Notes under the pieces: model-generated
Database searches by the model: none
Told to the model about the DNA's origin: nothing
The model's input: only the letters and a program-made list of their open reading frames with translations
Part shown: positions 17,975 to 27,370 of the stretch, piece after piece
Layout: each line of letters begins with the position of its first letter
How positions within the stretch are numbered: the first letter of the stretch is position 1
Origin: JBGSUZ01 sp043770095
Lineage (GTDB): Bacteria > Bacillota > Clostridia > Peptostreptococcales > Acidaminobacteraceae
Assembly: GCA_043770095.1 (NCBI GenBank)
Contig: JAYVIR010000081.1
Coordinates: 1-64,000 of the forward strand
Direction: 5' to 3'
Length of the DNA stretch: 64,000 nt
Made by a program: the position numbers and the translations under genes

Positions 17975-19210
17975 TTAAGAGACATGATGAATCAATTCAT
18001 CTATTTGAAGTGTTTTTTCTTTAACCAAATCTCTAATGCGACCGTCGCCTAAGACAACCACTGGACGCGTCGGAAAATTGACATCCACGTAAATAATGCG
18101 ACCAACTTCTCCATTGTTAAGTTTAACTTCCTTCCCCAAATAAAATTGCGCTAAATTATTGATTAAAATATAGCAAATTTTACTGTCTAGCGTTTGCCCG
18201 CTCTGCCACGACAAGTATTCTACCGCTTGGAACGGAGACACCTTTTTACGATAAGGTCGATCGGAAGTCATGGCATCAAAAATATCGCAAACCATAATAA
18301 TTTTTGCAAATTCATGAATTTGACTCGATTTAAGACGCAGCGGATAGCCCGTTCCATCTAACCTTTCGTGATGCTGAAGCGCACTGTACTTCATATTGTT
18401 TGTGATGCCTTTGGTTTTCATTAAAATGCCATAACCCAACTGAGCATGTTTTTTAACCACTTCAAATTCATCTTCACTGAGCTGAGGTTTTCTCATAATA
18501 AAGTCAGGAATTTTCATTTTACCTAAATCAAACATCAATCCAGCCGTTGCTAATTCTTGAAGGGTTTCATGATCATAGCCCATCCACTTCCCAATCATTG
18601 TCGCTAAGATGGACACGCGAAGCGAATGTTGATAGGTATAATCGTCAGACTCCTTCAATTGACTTAAACGCATCAATACGTCATTGTTTCGAATCATGTC
18701 TGGGATGGACGCTTCAACATGCTTCTTAATGCTGTCTAAATTAAGGTCTGAATCTGTCTTTAAACTTTCAAAAGCTTTCTTGGTTTCCTGAATCATTTCT
18801 TTATGACTTTCATCAATAGGCACATTTCCAGCACCCGTTAAAATATGAATTTCCATATTTTGATTGACGATACTGTGAAGAATTGGCTCTATATCCACTT
18901 TTTCAATATTTTCTAGATCGTTTTGAAACGCTTCTTTATTAAATTCAGCACCAATCTCGTTAGCTTGTTTTTCCACTGTTTGCACATGAACATACGGTGA
19001 ATAGGTGCGTTGTTTCATTACCTCTAAATCACTATCTTCGTAAATGTTGACAGAGTATATCCCCAAACGTTCTATTAGACCAATTTGGCGCTCTGACAAT
19101 TCGTTTCCAACCGTTAAAAGTTCGACGCTGCCATCTAAACTATAAATCGATTCTGCCAGTGTCATGCCCGGCTTCACTTCATGAATACTTAATAATTTCA
19201 ACTCAACCAC
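17975..19210 (-). CDS. HD-GYP domain protein with altered HD motif
   Basis: N-terminal part (about 1-75) resembles the domain found before many HD-GYP proteins (SIHEVKPGMTLAESIY). The C-terminal half is an HD-GYP domain, which in this family hydrolyses cyclic di-GMP: YQHSLRVS (His195), KKHAQLGY, HHERLDGTGYP (280-290) and CDIFDAMTSDRPYRK. The metal-binding HD dyad is FD here: the codon for residue 227 is TTT, giving MFDLGK in place of xHDxGK. The enzyme may be inactive or use metal differently. GTG start at 19210 is uncertain; a nearby TTG at 19201 is an alternative. Confidence 0.85.
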   Translation of the reverse strand: MVELKLLSIHEVKPGMTLAESIYSLDGSVELLTVGNELSERQIGLIERLGIYSVNIYEDSDLEVMKQRTYSPYVHVQTVEKQANEIGAEFNKEAFQNDLENIEKVDIEPILHSIVNQNMEIHILTGAGNVPIDESHKEMIQETKKAFESLKTDSDLNLDSIKKHVEASIPDMIRNNDVLMRLSQLKESDDYTYQHSLRVSILATMIGKWMGYDHETLQELATAGLMFDLGKMKIPDFIMRKPQLSEDEFEVVKKHAQLGYGILMKTKGITNNMKYSALQHHERLDGTGYPLRLKSSQIHEFAKIIMVCDIFDAMTSDRPYRKKVSPFQAVEYLSWQSGQTLDSKICYILINNLAQFYLGKEVKLNNGEVGRIIYVDVNFPTRPVVVLGDGRIRDLVKEKTLQIDELIHHVS

Positions 19211-19226
19211 CTACCTATTGATAAAA

Positions 19227-19586
19227 TCATTCCCAACCCTCTTCATGAAGCAAAGTCCCAAGAGACAAGGCCTCTTCCAAATCTTTTACCAAACCGTTCG
19301 GAATAAAGTCCACTTCTAAAATGGCTTCAAATCCGCTATTTTTTTCTTTAATACTGCTGATTGTCCCTGTAACATTATGCATTTTATCGCCAGTGCCAAT
19401 ATTGACAGCGATTTTAGCATCTTTTTTGACGTATTTATTCAAATAAAGCGTAATGCGATTTTCAAAAATGTCGTTCAAGTCCACAATCAGCGGAGTTATA
19501 ACATCGGAGTACTGCCCGTTATAATACATAACGCCATTCTTCTCAAATGATTCAACCGCAGTTGTTTTCTTAGTGCTCTGTGTCAT
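19227..19586 (-). CDS. Small protein of unknown function
   Basis: 119 residues, no signal peptide and no family recognised. The middle (ENRITLYLNKYVKKDAKIAVNIG ... NVTGTISSIKEKNSGFEAILEVDFI) looks like a small beta-barrel in the style of PilZ or YcgR-N domains, but the PilZ RxxxR and DxSxxG motifs are absent. A longer frame to 19655 is possible; ATG 19586 with AGGTGGG upstream is preferred. It ends 17 bp before the HD-GYP gene and is probably co-transcribed with it, so a role in cyclic-di-GMP signalling is possible but only inferred. Confidence 0.55.
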   Translation of the reverse strand: MTQSTKKTTAVESFEKNGVMYYNGQYSDVITPLIVDLNDIFENRITLYLNKYVKKDAKIAVNIGTGDKMHNVTGTISSIKEKNSGFEAILEVDFIPNGLVKDLEEALSLGTLLHEEGWE

Positions 19587-19684
19587 ACCAATCCCACCTT
19601 TCTGGAAAAAATAATTAGTCACGGATAAGTGTGAGTTATACTCATTAGTACCCATATTGTATCATAAATAATTTATTTCTTTCA

Positions 19685-20179
19685 TTATCTTTTTCTTATT
19701 TTGCCAAAAGTAGTCGCTACCATAATCCCAGCGCCTACAACAATCATTATAAATGGAAAAATAAGATCTTCGTTTTGTGTGAAAAAACTGCTGTATGAAA
19801 CCAAATAAACAAACACGCCTACAGCATAAATAATTAATGAAACGATAAAGGCCCAAAATAGACGCATGCCATCTCGCTTACCAATGAGAAATATTGCCAA
19901 AAAAGCTGTTCCCATGGTAGCAAAGAAGCCAATGTCTTCATATTGAACCACTTGCTCGAATACGCTCGTAATTTCGAAAATCCCTAATGAAAATAGGATA
20001 CAACCCGGAATCAGAAAGCCGATGTTCTTTTTCGAACTTCCAAAATTACCAAAGTATGCCGCCAAAAAACAACCGCCGATAAACAGTAGCGTTAAATCCA
20101 CTTGAATGTCATAAAAATTAAAAAGCAAAATTACGAGGCCGACGCCAATCAACCCAAGTCCAACGGTTTTTGTCTGCAT
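19685..20179 (-). CDS. Small integral membrane protein (LiaI/DUF5668-like)
   Basis: 164 residues with six or so short hydrophobic helices in glycine-rich pairs (LGLIGVGLVILLFNFYDI, LTLLFIGGCFLAAYFG, NIGFLIPGCILFSLGIFEI ...), ending in a basic tail IRKR. The pattern is that of LiaI/LiaF-type membrane modules. It resembles the protein at 30290-30802 in size and helix layout. GGGGAGG precedes ATG. No function can be assigned. Confidence 0.62.
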   Translation of the reverse strand: MQTKTVGLGLIGVGLVILLFNFYDIQVDLTLLFIGGCFLAAYFGNFGSSKKNIGFLIPGCILFSLGIFEITSVFEQVVQYEDIGFFATMGTAFLAIFLIGKRDGMRLFWAFIVSLIIYAVGVFVYLVSYSSFFTQNEDLIFPFIMIVVGAGIMVATTFGKIRKR

Positions 20180-20227
20180 AAAATTTGTTCCTCCCCATTC
20201 TTCAATTCCATATACCTATTCCCACGC

Positions 20228-22177
20228 TTAAGTCCAAGTTGTATCCATAAATTCTCTGACAATTTGCTTTGGTATTTGAATTTTAAACGTTGTCCCTTTA
20301 TCAAATTCGCTCTCGCAAACCACACTGCCTTGAAGAATATTGGTAATCATGTTATGCACAATGTTAAGACCCAGCCCTGTTCCGCCTCTAGAACGCTTTG
20401 TCGTAAAAAACGGATCATAAATCTGATTAAGCGTCTCTTGATCCATGCCATTGCCATTATCTTTTATCAATAAATTAATCCTGTCATCATTTTCAAAGAC
20501 TTCAATCCAAATATGGCCTTTTCCCCTACCTTCAAAACCATGGATCAACGCATTGCGAATCAGATTGGAAATAATATGCACAACCGCTCCAGGATAGGTT
20601 CTAATTTCCAAATCTTCATTGCAGAGCAATTCAAACGTCACATTGGCATTTTTAAAATCAATGCCATAAGAAATAATAATGTTATTGATTGTCTCATATA
20701 AGTTGAAAATCTTCAACTCCATGCTTTGATGATCAGTCGAAAGTTGTTTGAAGTTATAAATAAGGTCTGAGGCAATGAGCAAATTTCTGTATATAATGTC
20801 TGCCCCGCTTTCAACATCGGCCATACTCTCAAGAAATTCTGTCCGCTTTATGGTGTTGTCTTGAACTTTGCTTGCCAACTCCGTTGATAAACTGCGAATA
20901 TAGGTTGATGCGGTAAAGGCATTTCCAATTGGCGTGTTCATTTCATGGGCGACACCCGAAACCATTTGCCCGAGTGCAGCCAATTTTTCGTTTTGAACGA
21001 TGAGTCCCTGAACTTCCTTTAAGTGACTATACGCTTCTCTCAGTTCCTCGTTTGTGATGAGTAATTGTTTTGTCCGCTGATCAACTAACTTTTCCAAGTC
21101 TTCATTTAAGAGCATAATGCGCAAATTCTGCTCCTCAATGTCCTCCTCCCTGAGACGTATGCGTTCAATGAGAATGGCAAATGAATGACTCAGCATATCT
21201 ATTTCAATATATTTGCTAGTGATGCACCGAATGTCATAATTGCCTTCTGAAATTTCTAAAGCCTGCTCTTCAATCAAATGCAGATCCTGCGTAATGACCT
21301 TGAGGGATCTAAAATTCAGCCAGTTGATAAAGAAAATCAAAAATGTTGACACCAAAAGAATCAAGCTCAGCAGTGACGCTGTGGGTCCCAAATAATCGGA
21401 TAAGGACTGGTAGACAATAATTTTCCAACCCTGCCCTTGTATTTCAGAAACATATGGCAAGTAATAATTGTTTTTATATTTTGCAACCCCACTCATATTG
21501 CCATATTTGATATACCCATCATAACTTCTGCTTTTGACCAATTCAAGGTCATTATTGATCAAATAAATGCCACTGGCATCCGTAATGGCAATTTCACTTT
21601 TTTGCGAGAGCGTAAAGTGCTCAATAAAGCGACTAATGTCTTTCAAATTGAGTTGCATTACCACTATATTGTTTTCAAAGCGTTTACTCACAAAAGCTGT
21701 TGGCTGGCCTGTTTTTTGAGAGAGGCTGACCCCCGTCCAGTAAAGATCCCCTATCTGCGAAATATTTTTGACAAACGGCTGAAAAGAATAGTCCATGCCT
21801 TTTAGGAGAACCTCTTGCGTGTCCCCATCGACAAGTTTCCCATCTCGATTTAAAACCATGACCCCTTCTATGCTACTGTCGCTATTTTTAAAAATATTAA
21901 AAAGTTTTTTCTTTTGAGCATCTTCTAAAAAACCCATTCCGCTATATAAATGGTAAATTTCGTCCAGACTTTTGGTAGATTTATTAAAAACCTCTTCTAC
22001 GTTAATGTTGATGGCGCTGACAAGATTGGCGCTGTTTTTCTTAATCTCGGAAATAATAAAAAAGGACAGCATAATGCTAATGGTGAAGAACACCACAAAA
22101 ACAATAATGACTTGATTGATAATGGCTGTTCTGAGGAGATCCCACCTCAGCATGATCTGAGTCTTTTTTCGCATCAT
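20228..22177 (-). CDS. Membrane sensor histidine kinase (Cache-type sensor, HAMP)
   Basis: Two membrane helices (about 12-35 and 265-290) frame an extracellular domain of Cache type (residues about 40-260; SFQPFVKNISQIGDLYWTGVSLSQKTGQPTAFVSKRF). HAMP and coiled coil follow, then H-box QMVSGVAHEMNTPIGN, N-box HIISNLIRNALIHG and G-box GGTGLGLNIVHNM. Starts 1 bp after the stop of a substrate-binding-protein gene, with AGGTGAG overlapping that stop; the two are clearly a unit. No response regulator is adjacent, so the phosphate goes to a partner elsewhere. Confidence 0.88.
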   Translation of the reverse strand: MMRKKTQIMLRWDLLRTAIINQVIIVFVVFFTISIMLSFFIISEIKKNSANLVSAININVEEVFNKSTKSLDEIYHLYSGMGFLEDAQKKKLFNIFKNSDSSIEGVMVLNRDGKLVDGDTQEVLLKGMDYSFQPFVKNISQIGDLYWTGVSLSQKTGQPTAFVSKRFENNIVVMQLNLKDISRFIEHFTLSQKSEIAITDASGIYLINNDLELVKSRSYDGYIKYGNMSGVAKYKNNYYLPYVSEIQGQGWKIIVYQSLSDYLGPTASLLSLILLVSTFLIFFINWLNFRSLKVITQDLHLIEEQALEISEGNYDIRCITSKYIEIDMLSHSFAILIERIRLREEDIEEQNLRIMLLNEDLEKLVDQRTKQLLITNEELREAYSHLKEVQGLIVQNEKLAALGQMVSGVAHEMNTPIGNAFTASTYIRSLSTELASKVQDNTIKRTEFLESMADVESGADIIYRNLLIASDLIYNFKQLSTDHQSMELKIFNLYETINNIIISYGIDFKNANVTFELLCNEDLEIRTYPGAVVHIISNLIRNALIHGFEGRGKGHIWIEVFENDDRINLLIKDNGNGMDQETLNQIYDPFFTTKRSRGGTGLGLNIVHNMITNILQGSVVCESEFDKGTTFKIQIPKQIVREFMDTTWT

Positions 22178-22178
22178 A

Positions 22179-23288
22179 TTATCTCACCTTTACAAATTTG
22201 CCGTTTTTTATTTGCTGCAATTCATATTCTCCGAGGGTATCTCCATTGTAATCCACTTTGAACTGGGTTTCTGCACCTTGAAAAGTGCCAATTTGTATAA
22301 TCTTGCGTTTCATATTTTCAGGACTAAAATCTTTGGTCGTTTTTAATACTTCAATCAGCATTTTTGTTGCATTATAAGTTCTAATATGAGAGAAGTTTAA
22401 ATCACTTCCTGTATTTTCAAAAATATATTCCTGCAATGTCTTTAACACCGCTTCGTCAGGATTGTTGGCTTTCATCTCTAATGTATAAACACCTTCGCTA
22501 TTTTTCCCTGAATTGGAAATCAAATCGGACGTTGCCGACCACGCCGAAGTTAATATGTCCCCTTTATAACCGCTGATTCTCGTCCCCTGTAAAACTTTAG
22601 CCGTATCAACGCCATTCATAATCACAAAGAGACCATCGGCTTGATGTTCGTCAATGGCGGTTTGAATTGGAGTCAGATCTACACCTCCGGAATCTGCAAT
22701 TATCTCTACCACTTCTCGAGAGTCCGATTGGAGCATCGACTTCATTTTTTCAACGAGACCCTCAGCGAAGAGCTTATTGGACTCACTATAAACAATGACC
22801 ATTTTTTTAATGTCATCAAGTTTGACCACTTCGTACAGTTTATCAATTTGCAGCGAATTGATCGCCGATATCTTAATAAATTGATCGTCTTTGCCAGTCA
22901 AATAATCCGTCGTTACCGTCGGACTGATGATCAAATAGTCACCATTCGCCAAAAGATATTCAATCGTCTCAGCCATAGCACTGATATTAAACCCAATGAT
23001 TAAATGAATGCCATCCTTTTTAAGCTGCTGATTGAGTGCTTCTTTATTGGCATTGCTACTTTTGTCATCATAAATATAGGGCACTAACTTTCTGCCCGCA
23101 ATGCCACCTTGGTCATTATAGTAATCTAGCGTATACGAAAACGCTTCGCGCGACTCAACGCTGAGCTGTGACGAAGAGGTGCTGAGCTCTCCCACAAACG
23201 CGATTTTAATCGGTTGTTTTGACTGCCACAACAAGAAACTGCCTACTATAAAAAGTAGCAATACGCTTACTAATTGAATTTTTTTCAA
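22179..23288 (-). CDS. Periplasmic-binding-protein-like (Peripla_BP_6) sensor protein
   Basis: Looks like the binding protein of branched-chain amino acid uptake systems: IKIAFVGELSTSSSQLSVESREAF, YNDQGGIAGRKL, IIGFNISAMAETIEYLL, ISPTVTTDYLTG. An N-terminal hydrophobic stretch (KKIQLVSVLLLFIVGSFLLWQ) is a signal peptide or anchor. TTG 23288 has GGAGGTGAG at correct distance and is preferred to ATG 23318. No permease or ATPase is near; the gene is coupled to a histidine kinase instead, so the protein probably presents a ligand to the kinase rather than importing it. Confidence 0.82.
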   Translation of the reverse strand: MKKIQLVSVLLLFIVGSFLLWQSKQPIKIAFVGELSTSSSQLSVESREAFSYTLDYYNDQGGIAGRKLVPYIYDDKSSNANKEALNQQLKKDGIHLIIGFNISAMAETIEYLLANGDYLIISPTVTTDYLTGKDDQFIKISAINSLQIDKLYEVVKLDDIKKMVIVYSESNKLFAEGLVEKMKSMLQSDSREVVEIIADSGGVDLTPIQTAIDEHQADGLFVIMNGVDTAKVLQGTRISGYKGDILTSAWSATSDLISNSGKNSEGVYTLEMKANNPDEAVLKTLQEYIFENTGSDLNFSHIRTYNATKMLIEVLKTTKDFSPENMKRKIIQIGTFQGAETQFKVDYNGDTLGEYELQQIKNGKFVKVR

Positions 23289-23364
23289 ACGCTCACCTCC
23301 GCAGTTGTCATCTATCACTCAATACCCATAATACACTTTCTTAATCCAATAGTTGTAAGTTCAT

Positions 23365-23393
23365 TTGACAGACCCACTGACCTATATTAAACT
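23365..23393 (+). promoter_or_regulatory. Likely promoter of cidA/lrgA-like operon
   Basis: TTGACA (23365-23370), 17 bp, TAAACT (23388-23393), about 24 bp before the first start codon. Confidence 0.45.
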
Positions 23394-23416
23394 TTTAATT
23401 GAAAGTGAGGTTCCAT

Positions 23417-23794
23417 ATGAACATTCTAAAAATAACACTGCAAATTTTATTTATAGCTTTCTTTGCGGTTATTGGGAAATGGCTATCCGCGACTTTCCAT
23501 TTGCCACTACCAGGAAATCTGATTGGCATGTTCCTTCTATTGTTTCTTCTTTTTACAGGCATTGTGAAAGAAGTTCATATTCAAAAAGGCGCAAATCTGC
23601 TACTGCAATATATGGCGCTTTTTTTTGTGCCTTCAGGCGTGGCTATTTTAGCCAATATGACTTTAATAAGAGGTCAATGGCTGCCTTGGTTAGTCCTTGT
23701 TTTAGTGACCACCATCATCGTTTTGATTGCTACCGGGAAATTGGTTGACCACTTGATTGCGAAAGGAGATCTCAATGAATCTGTTGATTTATAG
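23417..23794 (+). CDS. CidA/LrgA-family holin-like membrane protein
   Basis: 125 residues with four membrane helices. FAVIGKWLSATFHLPLPGNLIGMFLLLFLLF and LLQYMALFFVPSGVAIL are the family hallmarks (P-G-x-x-I/L-G-M, and F-F-V-P-x-G-V). In Staphylococcus and Bacillus, CidA/LrgA with CidB/LrgB affect lysis and pyruvate or fermentation-product traffic. ATG 23417 has GTGAGG upstream; the frame starts earlier with TTG but that is unlikely. The stop overlaps the next gene by 20 bp. Confidence 0.85.
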   Translation: MNILKITLQILFIAFFAVIGKWLSATFHLPLPGNLIGMFLLLFLLFTGIVKEVHIQKGANLLLQYMALFFVPSGVAILANMTLIRGQWLPWLVLVLVTTIIVLIATGKLVDHLIAKGDLNESVDL

Positions 23795-24470
23795 CCTCCT
23801 TACCATGGCTGTATTTGGTGCCTTTCAAAAACTTTACAATTGGAAAAAATGGCCCGTTTTAAATCCTCTATTTTGGAGCATCACCACACTCATAGCCTTC
23901 ATACTTATTAGCGAAGTTGATTATGAGGTTTATCGTCAAAATACCCAAGTCATAAGCTTTTTTCTAGGCCCGGCAACCGTCGTGCTTGCAGTGCCGCTTT
24001 ATAGACAGCGACAATTATTGAAAACCTACTGGCTTCCTATTATCCTCGGAATTGGATTTAGCGTCATCGTGTCTGCACTCTCCATCACCTTTTTCTCGGT
24101 GATTTTCAACCTAGGCAGCTTGCTTCATTTGTCTCTGCTTCCTAAGTCTCTTACCACGCCAATCGGTATTTCGCTCTCAGCAGACATTGGTGGAATTCCA
24201 GCGCTAACCGTCATCAGCATTATTATTACAGGTATTGCCGGGGCAATACTTTCACCATTTTTTCTGGGTTTAGCAAAGATCAAACACCCAGTTGCTAAAG
24301 GCATCGCTATCGGCGCTTCAAGCCATGTGGTCGGAACAACCAAGGCCATTGAACTGGGAGAAGTTGAAGGGGCTATGAGCAGCCTTTCCATCGCTTTGGC
24401 AGGGATTATGACTTATTTCTTTATCCCGCCATATTTAATATTGCTTCAACATTTTATTGTTTTGAAATAG
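23775..24470 (+). CDS. CidB/LrgB-family membrane protein
   Basis: 232 residues with six or seven helices. SLTTPIGISLSADIGGIPALTVISIIITGIAGAIL and KGIAIGASSHVVGTTKAIELGEVEGAMSSLSIALAGIMT are the conserved LrgB blocks. It starts inside the 3' end of the cidA-like gene with AAAGGAG 8 bp upstream, so the pair is translationally coupled. The two probably form one complex at the cytoplasmic membrane. Confidence 0.9.
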   Translation: MNLLIYSLLTMAVFGAFQKLYNWKKWPVLNPLFWSITTLIAFILISEVDYEVYRQNTQVISFFLGPATVVLAVPLYRQRQLLKTYWLPIILGIGFSVIVSALSITFFSVIFNLGSLLHLSLLPKSLTTPIGISLSADIGGIPALTVISIIITGIAGAILSPFFLGLAKIKHPVAKGIAIGASSHVVGTTKAIELGEVEGAMSSLSIALAGIMTYFFIPPYLILLQHFIVLK

Positions 24471-24515
24471 ACGCACATCACAAACAAATATAAGCACATT
24501 TACCTGGAGGCACTC

Positions 24516-27302
24516 ATGTTTCATGAACCTGATTTGGAACCGCGAACAATCTATGCTGAATTGATGCGCCACTACTCTGATATTTTTTCAGGCCCTGATT
24601 TTGGACTCGCCTTAATTCACGAAAATATTTTTGTGAACGTGAATCCTGCCTTAGCTCTTTTTCTAGAATTTGATTCTTGTCAAAGTCTACTTGGTGAAAA
24701 TCCGTTGTTCTTTATAGACGAATTAAAACACCATAGCCTCATGACATTAAAAGGCGCTGACTCAAGTCCATTTTTGATCAACAAGCTTAACTGGCGCACC
24801 AAGCACGGGCAGTCCATGCCCCTTCATTCACTTATTCTTGACTTCAAAACAAAGTCAATTCATTTGTATTTGATCCTTGTACTACGTGACGCAGCATTGA
24901 GCGACACCTTAATTCAAATCGCCAAACATCTCTTTCTCATTCTTAAAAGCGACTATCATCCTATGATGATTTTTAAAGGCGACTCATTTGCCTCTGAGCG
25001 GCCTTTTGTTGTCAACCAAGCAATGCGAAGTTTCTTTGAGTTTGATTCAACAAGCGAATTTACACTTGAAGGGCAAGTTCACCTTAAAGATCAATTTCGT
25101 TTCAAAACTTTTTCTAATGCCGCAAGTAACATTTCATCATCCCGCATCCCTTTAAATTTTAAGGGCGCGAACAACACCTATTTCGAAACTACTTTTCAAA
25201 ATTTCCCGTTCATTTGTGGAGACCAACCTTACGTTCTAAGTCTTATTTCAACAGGCTTTAATCATTATATACACGATTTAAAAGCACAATTTAACCATAA
25301 AATCATACATAATTTCTTTAATTACACGAAAAACGCCATGGTTATTGTTGATAAAAACATGGTCATCCGAGAAAGCAATCTGGGATTTTTACATCAGTTT
25401 AAATTCCCTGAAGATGAAGTCTTGGGTAAAAGTATCAACGACTTCCTAGACCAAAACTTGCTAGACGACAAAATTTATTCAAGCGATGTCATTAAACAAG
25501 TTATTTTTACAGATTTCTATGGCTATGCAAGAAAAATGAACGTCTATGAGCTTCCCATCTATTTGGAGGACGAAAGCATTGGCAAATACCTGATTTTCTC
25601 AGGTATAAGCACCCCTATGCCAAACGATTTAAGCCACCTTAGAAAGCAACTTTTCAACCTGTCACCAACCCAAGTCATCATTGTAAATTCGGAGTTCGAG
25701 GTCTGTTGGGCAAGCGGCTATTTGTCCAGCGTTGCCGATTTCCAAAACGAAGAAATTCTTCACAAACAAATTTCAGATTACATCGCCAAACCTTCAACAG
25801 AACTTTTGAACGAAGTCATCAAGCGTTTTTCAAAGGGTGCTAACGACTGGTATGGCCAACTTTGGTTTAATACACCACAAGGCAATCAGAAACTTCGAAA
25901 TGTTCACATCTGCAGGCTCAACAAGGAAAACGCTCATATTGCGCACTATGTATTAACGATAAAACACATCCAACATGACAGAGAAATGTCGCAGCTCATA
26001 AATTACTTTGCCTTCCACGATCCATTTTTGGAAATGCCAAATTATATTTATGCCAACCAACTAATTAAAGATTGGATTTATGAATGTGGCGCACACCATA
26101 AGCATTTTAGTCTAATCAAACTTGTTTTTTCAGGACTTGAGACGCTCGGCTCTCAAACAGAAACAGTATCAACGCCACTGCTTCAAAACGTAACCGAAGC
26201 CTTAGAACTACTCCTCAATCCAAGCGCAAAAATTACCCGCGCAAAAGACGGCAATCTACTCATCTGTCACAAAGGCATTCGAACGAAAAAAGAAAGTCTT
26301 CAGATTGTCAGGTCTATCCTAAAGACGATAGATTATATCATCGAAAAAGACGGTTATACCAATCTCATTACCTGCAGTTACGGTCTAGCAACTTTCCCAC
26401 AAGACGGCAAGACTGCGCCAGATCTTTTGAACGTGGTAGAACTGTCTCTAGAAAAATTACTTCAAAATCATGACAGCCGCAGTTTCAACGAGCAAGCACT
26501 CATCTGCGGACCTAAAAAAGAGGGCATGATTATTCGTTATCTCAAGCAAGGGCTTCATAACGGCGAATTCTACATCGTCTATCAGCCCCTAATGGATCTT
26601 AAAACAAAAAAAGTCATTGGCATGGAAACGCTTCTGCGTTGGGAAAATGAATCTGTAGGGAGCATGCTTCCCAAGGATTTCATCCCACTTGCCGAAAAGA
26701 GCAATCTCATTGTTAAGATTGGCTACTTTGTGATTGGCGAGACGGTTCGAAAGCTTAACAAGCTTCGAAAAAACGGGCATCAATTGACCAGTTCTGTCAA
26801 CATCAGCCTCAAACAGCTTGAAGCCTACGATTTTTCCGAAAAAATCATCAACATTATGAACGATTATGAGCTGCCTGCCCAGTGTCTCCAATTCGAGATT
26901 ACGGAGTCCATTACCACGTCCCACCGCACCCATGTTATAGAGAACATTCAGCGCCTCACTGACTTTGGCATTCACTTTAACATTGACGACTTCGGCACGG
27001 GCTATTCTTCTTTAAAACAAATACAGCATTTGAAAATCAAAGGGCTTAAAATTGACGCTTCGCTCATCCATGATATCGATGAAGACCCCGTTAATTTGTC
27101 ACTTGTAAAAGCACTGTCCTCTATGGCGCAAAATATAGGTCTAAAATTGATAGCCGAGGGCGTTGAAACCGATGGACAGCTAAAAGCGCTTGAACAAATT
27201 GGCTTTGAAGAGGCACAAGGCTTCCTATTCAGCGTGCCACTCGTGGACAAAGACATTGAAAGTTTTATTGAAGAAACCAATGGAAAGTCGTTGACAAAGT
27301 AA
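24516..27302 (+). CDS. PAS / degenerate GGDEF / EAL cyclic-di-GMP protein
   Basis: 928 residues with no membrane helix. One or more PAS-like domains occupy about 1-480 (a clear one near FFNYTKNAMVIVDKNMVIRESN). A GGDEF domain at about 490-650 has lost its signature: the active-site strand reads RAKDGNLL where GGDEF is expected. The EAL domain at about 670-920 keeps ETLLRW (EAL variant), the metal ligands in SSVNISLKQL, FEITES, NIDDFGTGYSSL, the Lys in LKIDASLI and AEGVET. It is therefore probably a phosphodiesterase with an inactive or regulatory GGDEF. GGAGG 6 bp before ATG. Confidence 0.88.
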   Translation: MFHEPDLEPRTIYAELMRHYSDIFSGPDFGLALIHENIFVNVNPALALFLEFDSCQSLLGENPLFFIDELKHHSLMTLKGADSSPFLINKLNWRTKHGQSMPLHSLILDFKTKSIHLYLILVLRDAALSDTLIQIAKHLFLILKSDYHPMMIFKGDSFASERPFVVNQAMRSFFEFDSTSEFTLEGQVHLKDQFRFKTFSNAASNISSSRIPLNFKGANNTYFETTFQNFPFICGDQPYVLSLISTGFNHYIHDLKAQFNHKIIHNFFNYTKNAMVIVDKNMVIRESNLGFLHQFKFPEDEVLGKSINDFLDQNLLDDKIYSSDVIKQVIFTDFYGYARKMNVYELPIYLEDESIGKYLIFSGISTPMPNDLSHLRKQLFNLSPTQVIIVNSEFEVCWASGYLSSVADFQNEEILHKQISDYIAKPSTELLNEVIKRFSKGANDWYGQLWFNTPQGNQKLRNVHICRLNKENAHIAHYVLTIKHIQHDREMSQLINYFAFHDPFLEMPNYIYANQLIKDWIYECGAHHKHFSLIKLVFSGLETLGSQTETVSTPLLQNVTEALELLLNPSAKITRAKDGNLLICHKGIRTKKESLQIVRSILKTIDYIIEKDGYTNLITCSYGLATFPQDGKTAPDLLNVVELSLEKLLQNHDSRSFNEQALICGPKKEGMIIRYLKQGLHNGEFYIVYQPLMDLKTKKVIGMETLLRWENESVGSMLPKDFIPLAEKSNLIVKIGYFVIGETVRKLNKLRKNGHQLTSSVNISLKQLEAYDFSEKIINIMNDYELPAQCLQFEITESITTSHRTHVIENIQRLTDFGIHFNIDDFGTGYSSLKQIQHLKIKGLKIDASLIHDIDEDPVNLSLVKALSSMAQNIGLKLIAEGVETDGQLKALEQIGFEEAQGFLFSVPLVDKDIESFIEETNGKSLTK

Positions 27303-27319
27303 GTTAAATCTTCTACAAT
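27291..27319 (+). promoter_or_regulatory. Promoter of reverse rubrerythrin
   Basis: TTGACA (27291-27296), 17 bp, TACAAT (27314-27319). The -35 lies in the last codons of the upstream EAL gene. Confidence 0.7.
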
Positions 27320-27340
27320 TAGAATGTGATTAAAACAAAT

Positions 27341-27355
27341 TTGTAATTATAACAA
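27341..27355 (+). promoter_or_regulatory. PerR-like box before rubrerythrin
   Basis: TTGTAATTATAACAA matches the PerR box TTATAATNATTATAA at 12 of 15 positions and is a near-palindrome. It lies just after the expected transcription start and before GGAGGG. Confidence 0.55.
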
Positions 27356-27370
27356 TTCGGAGGGTATAAA

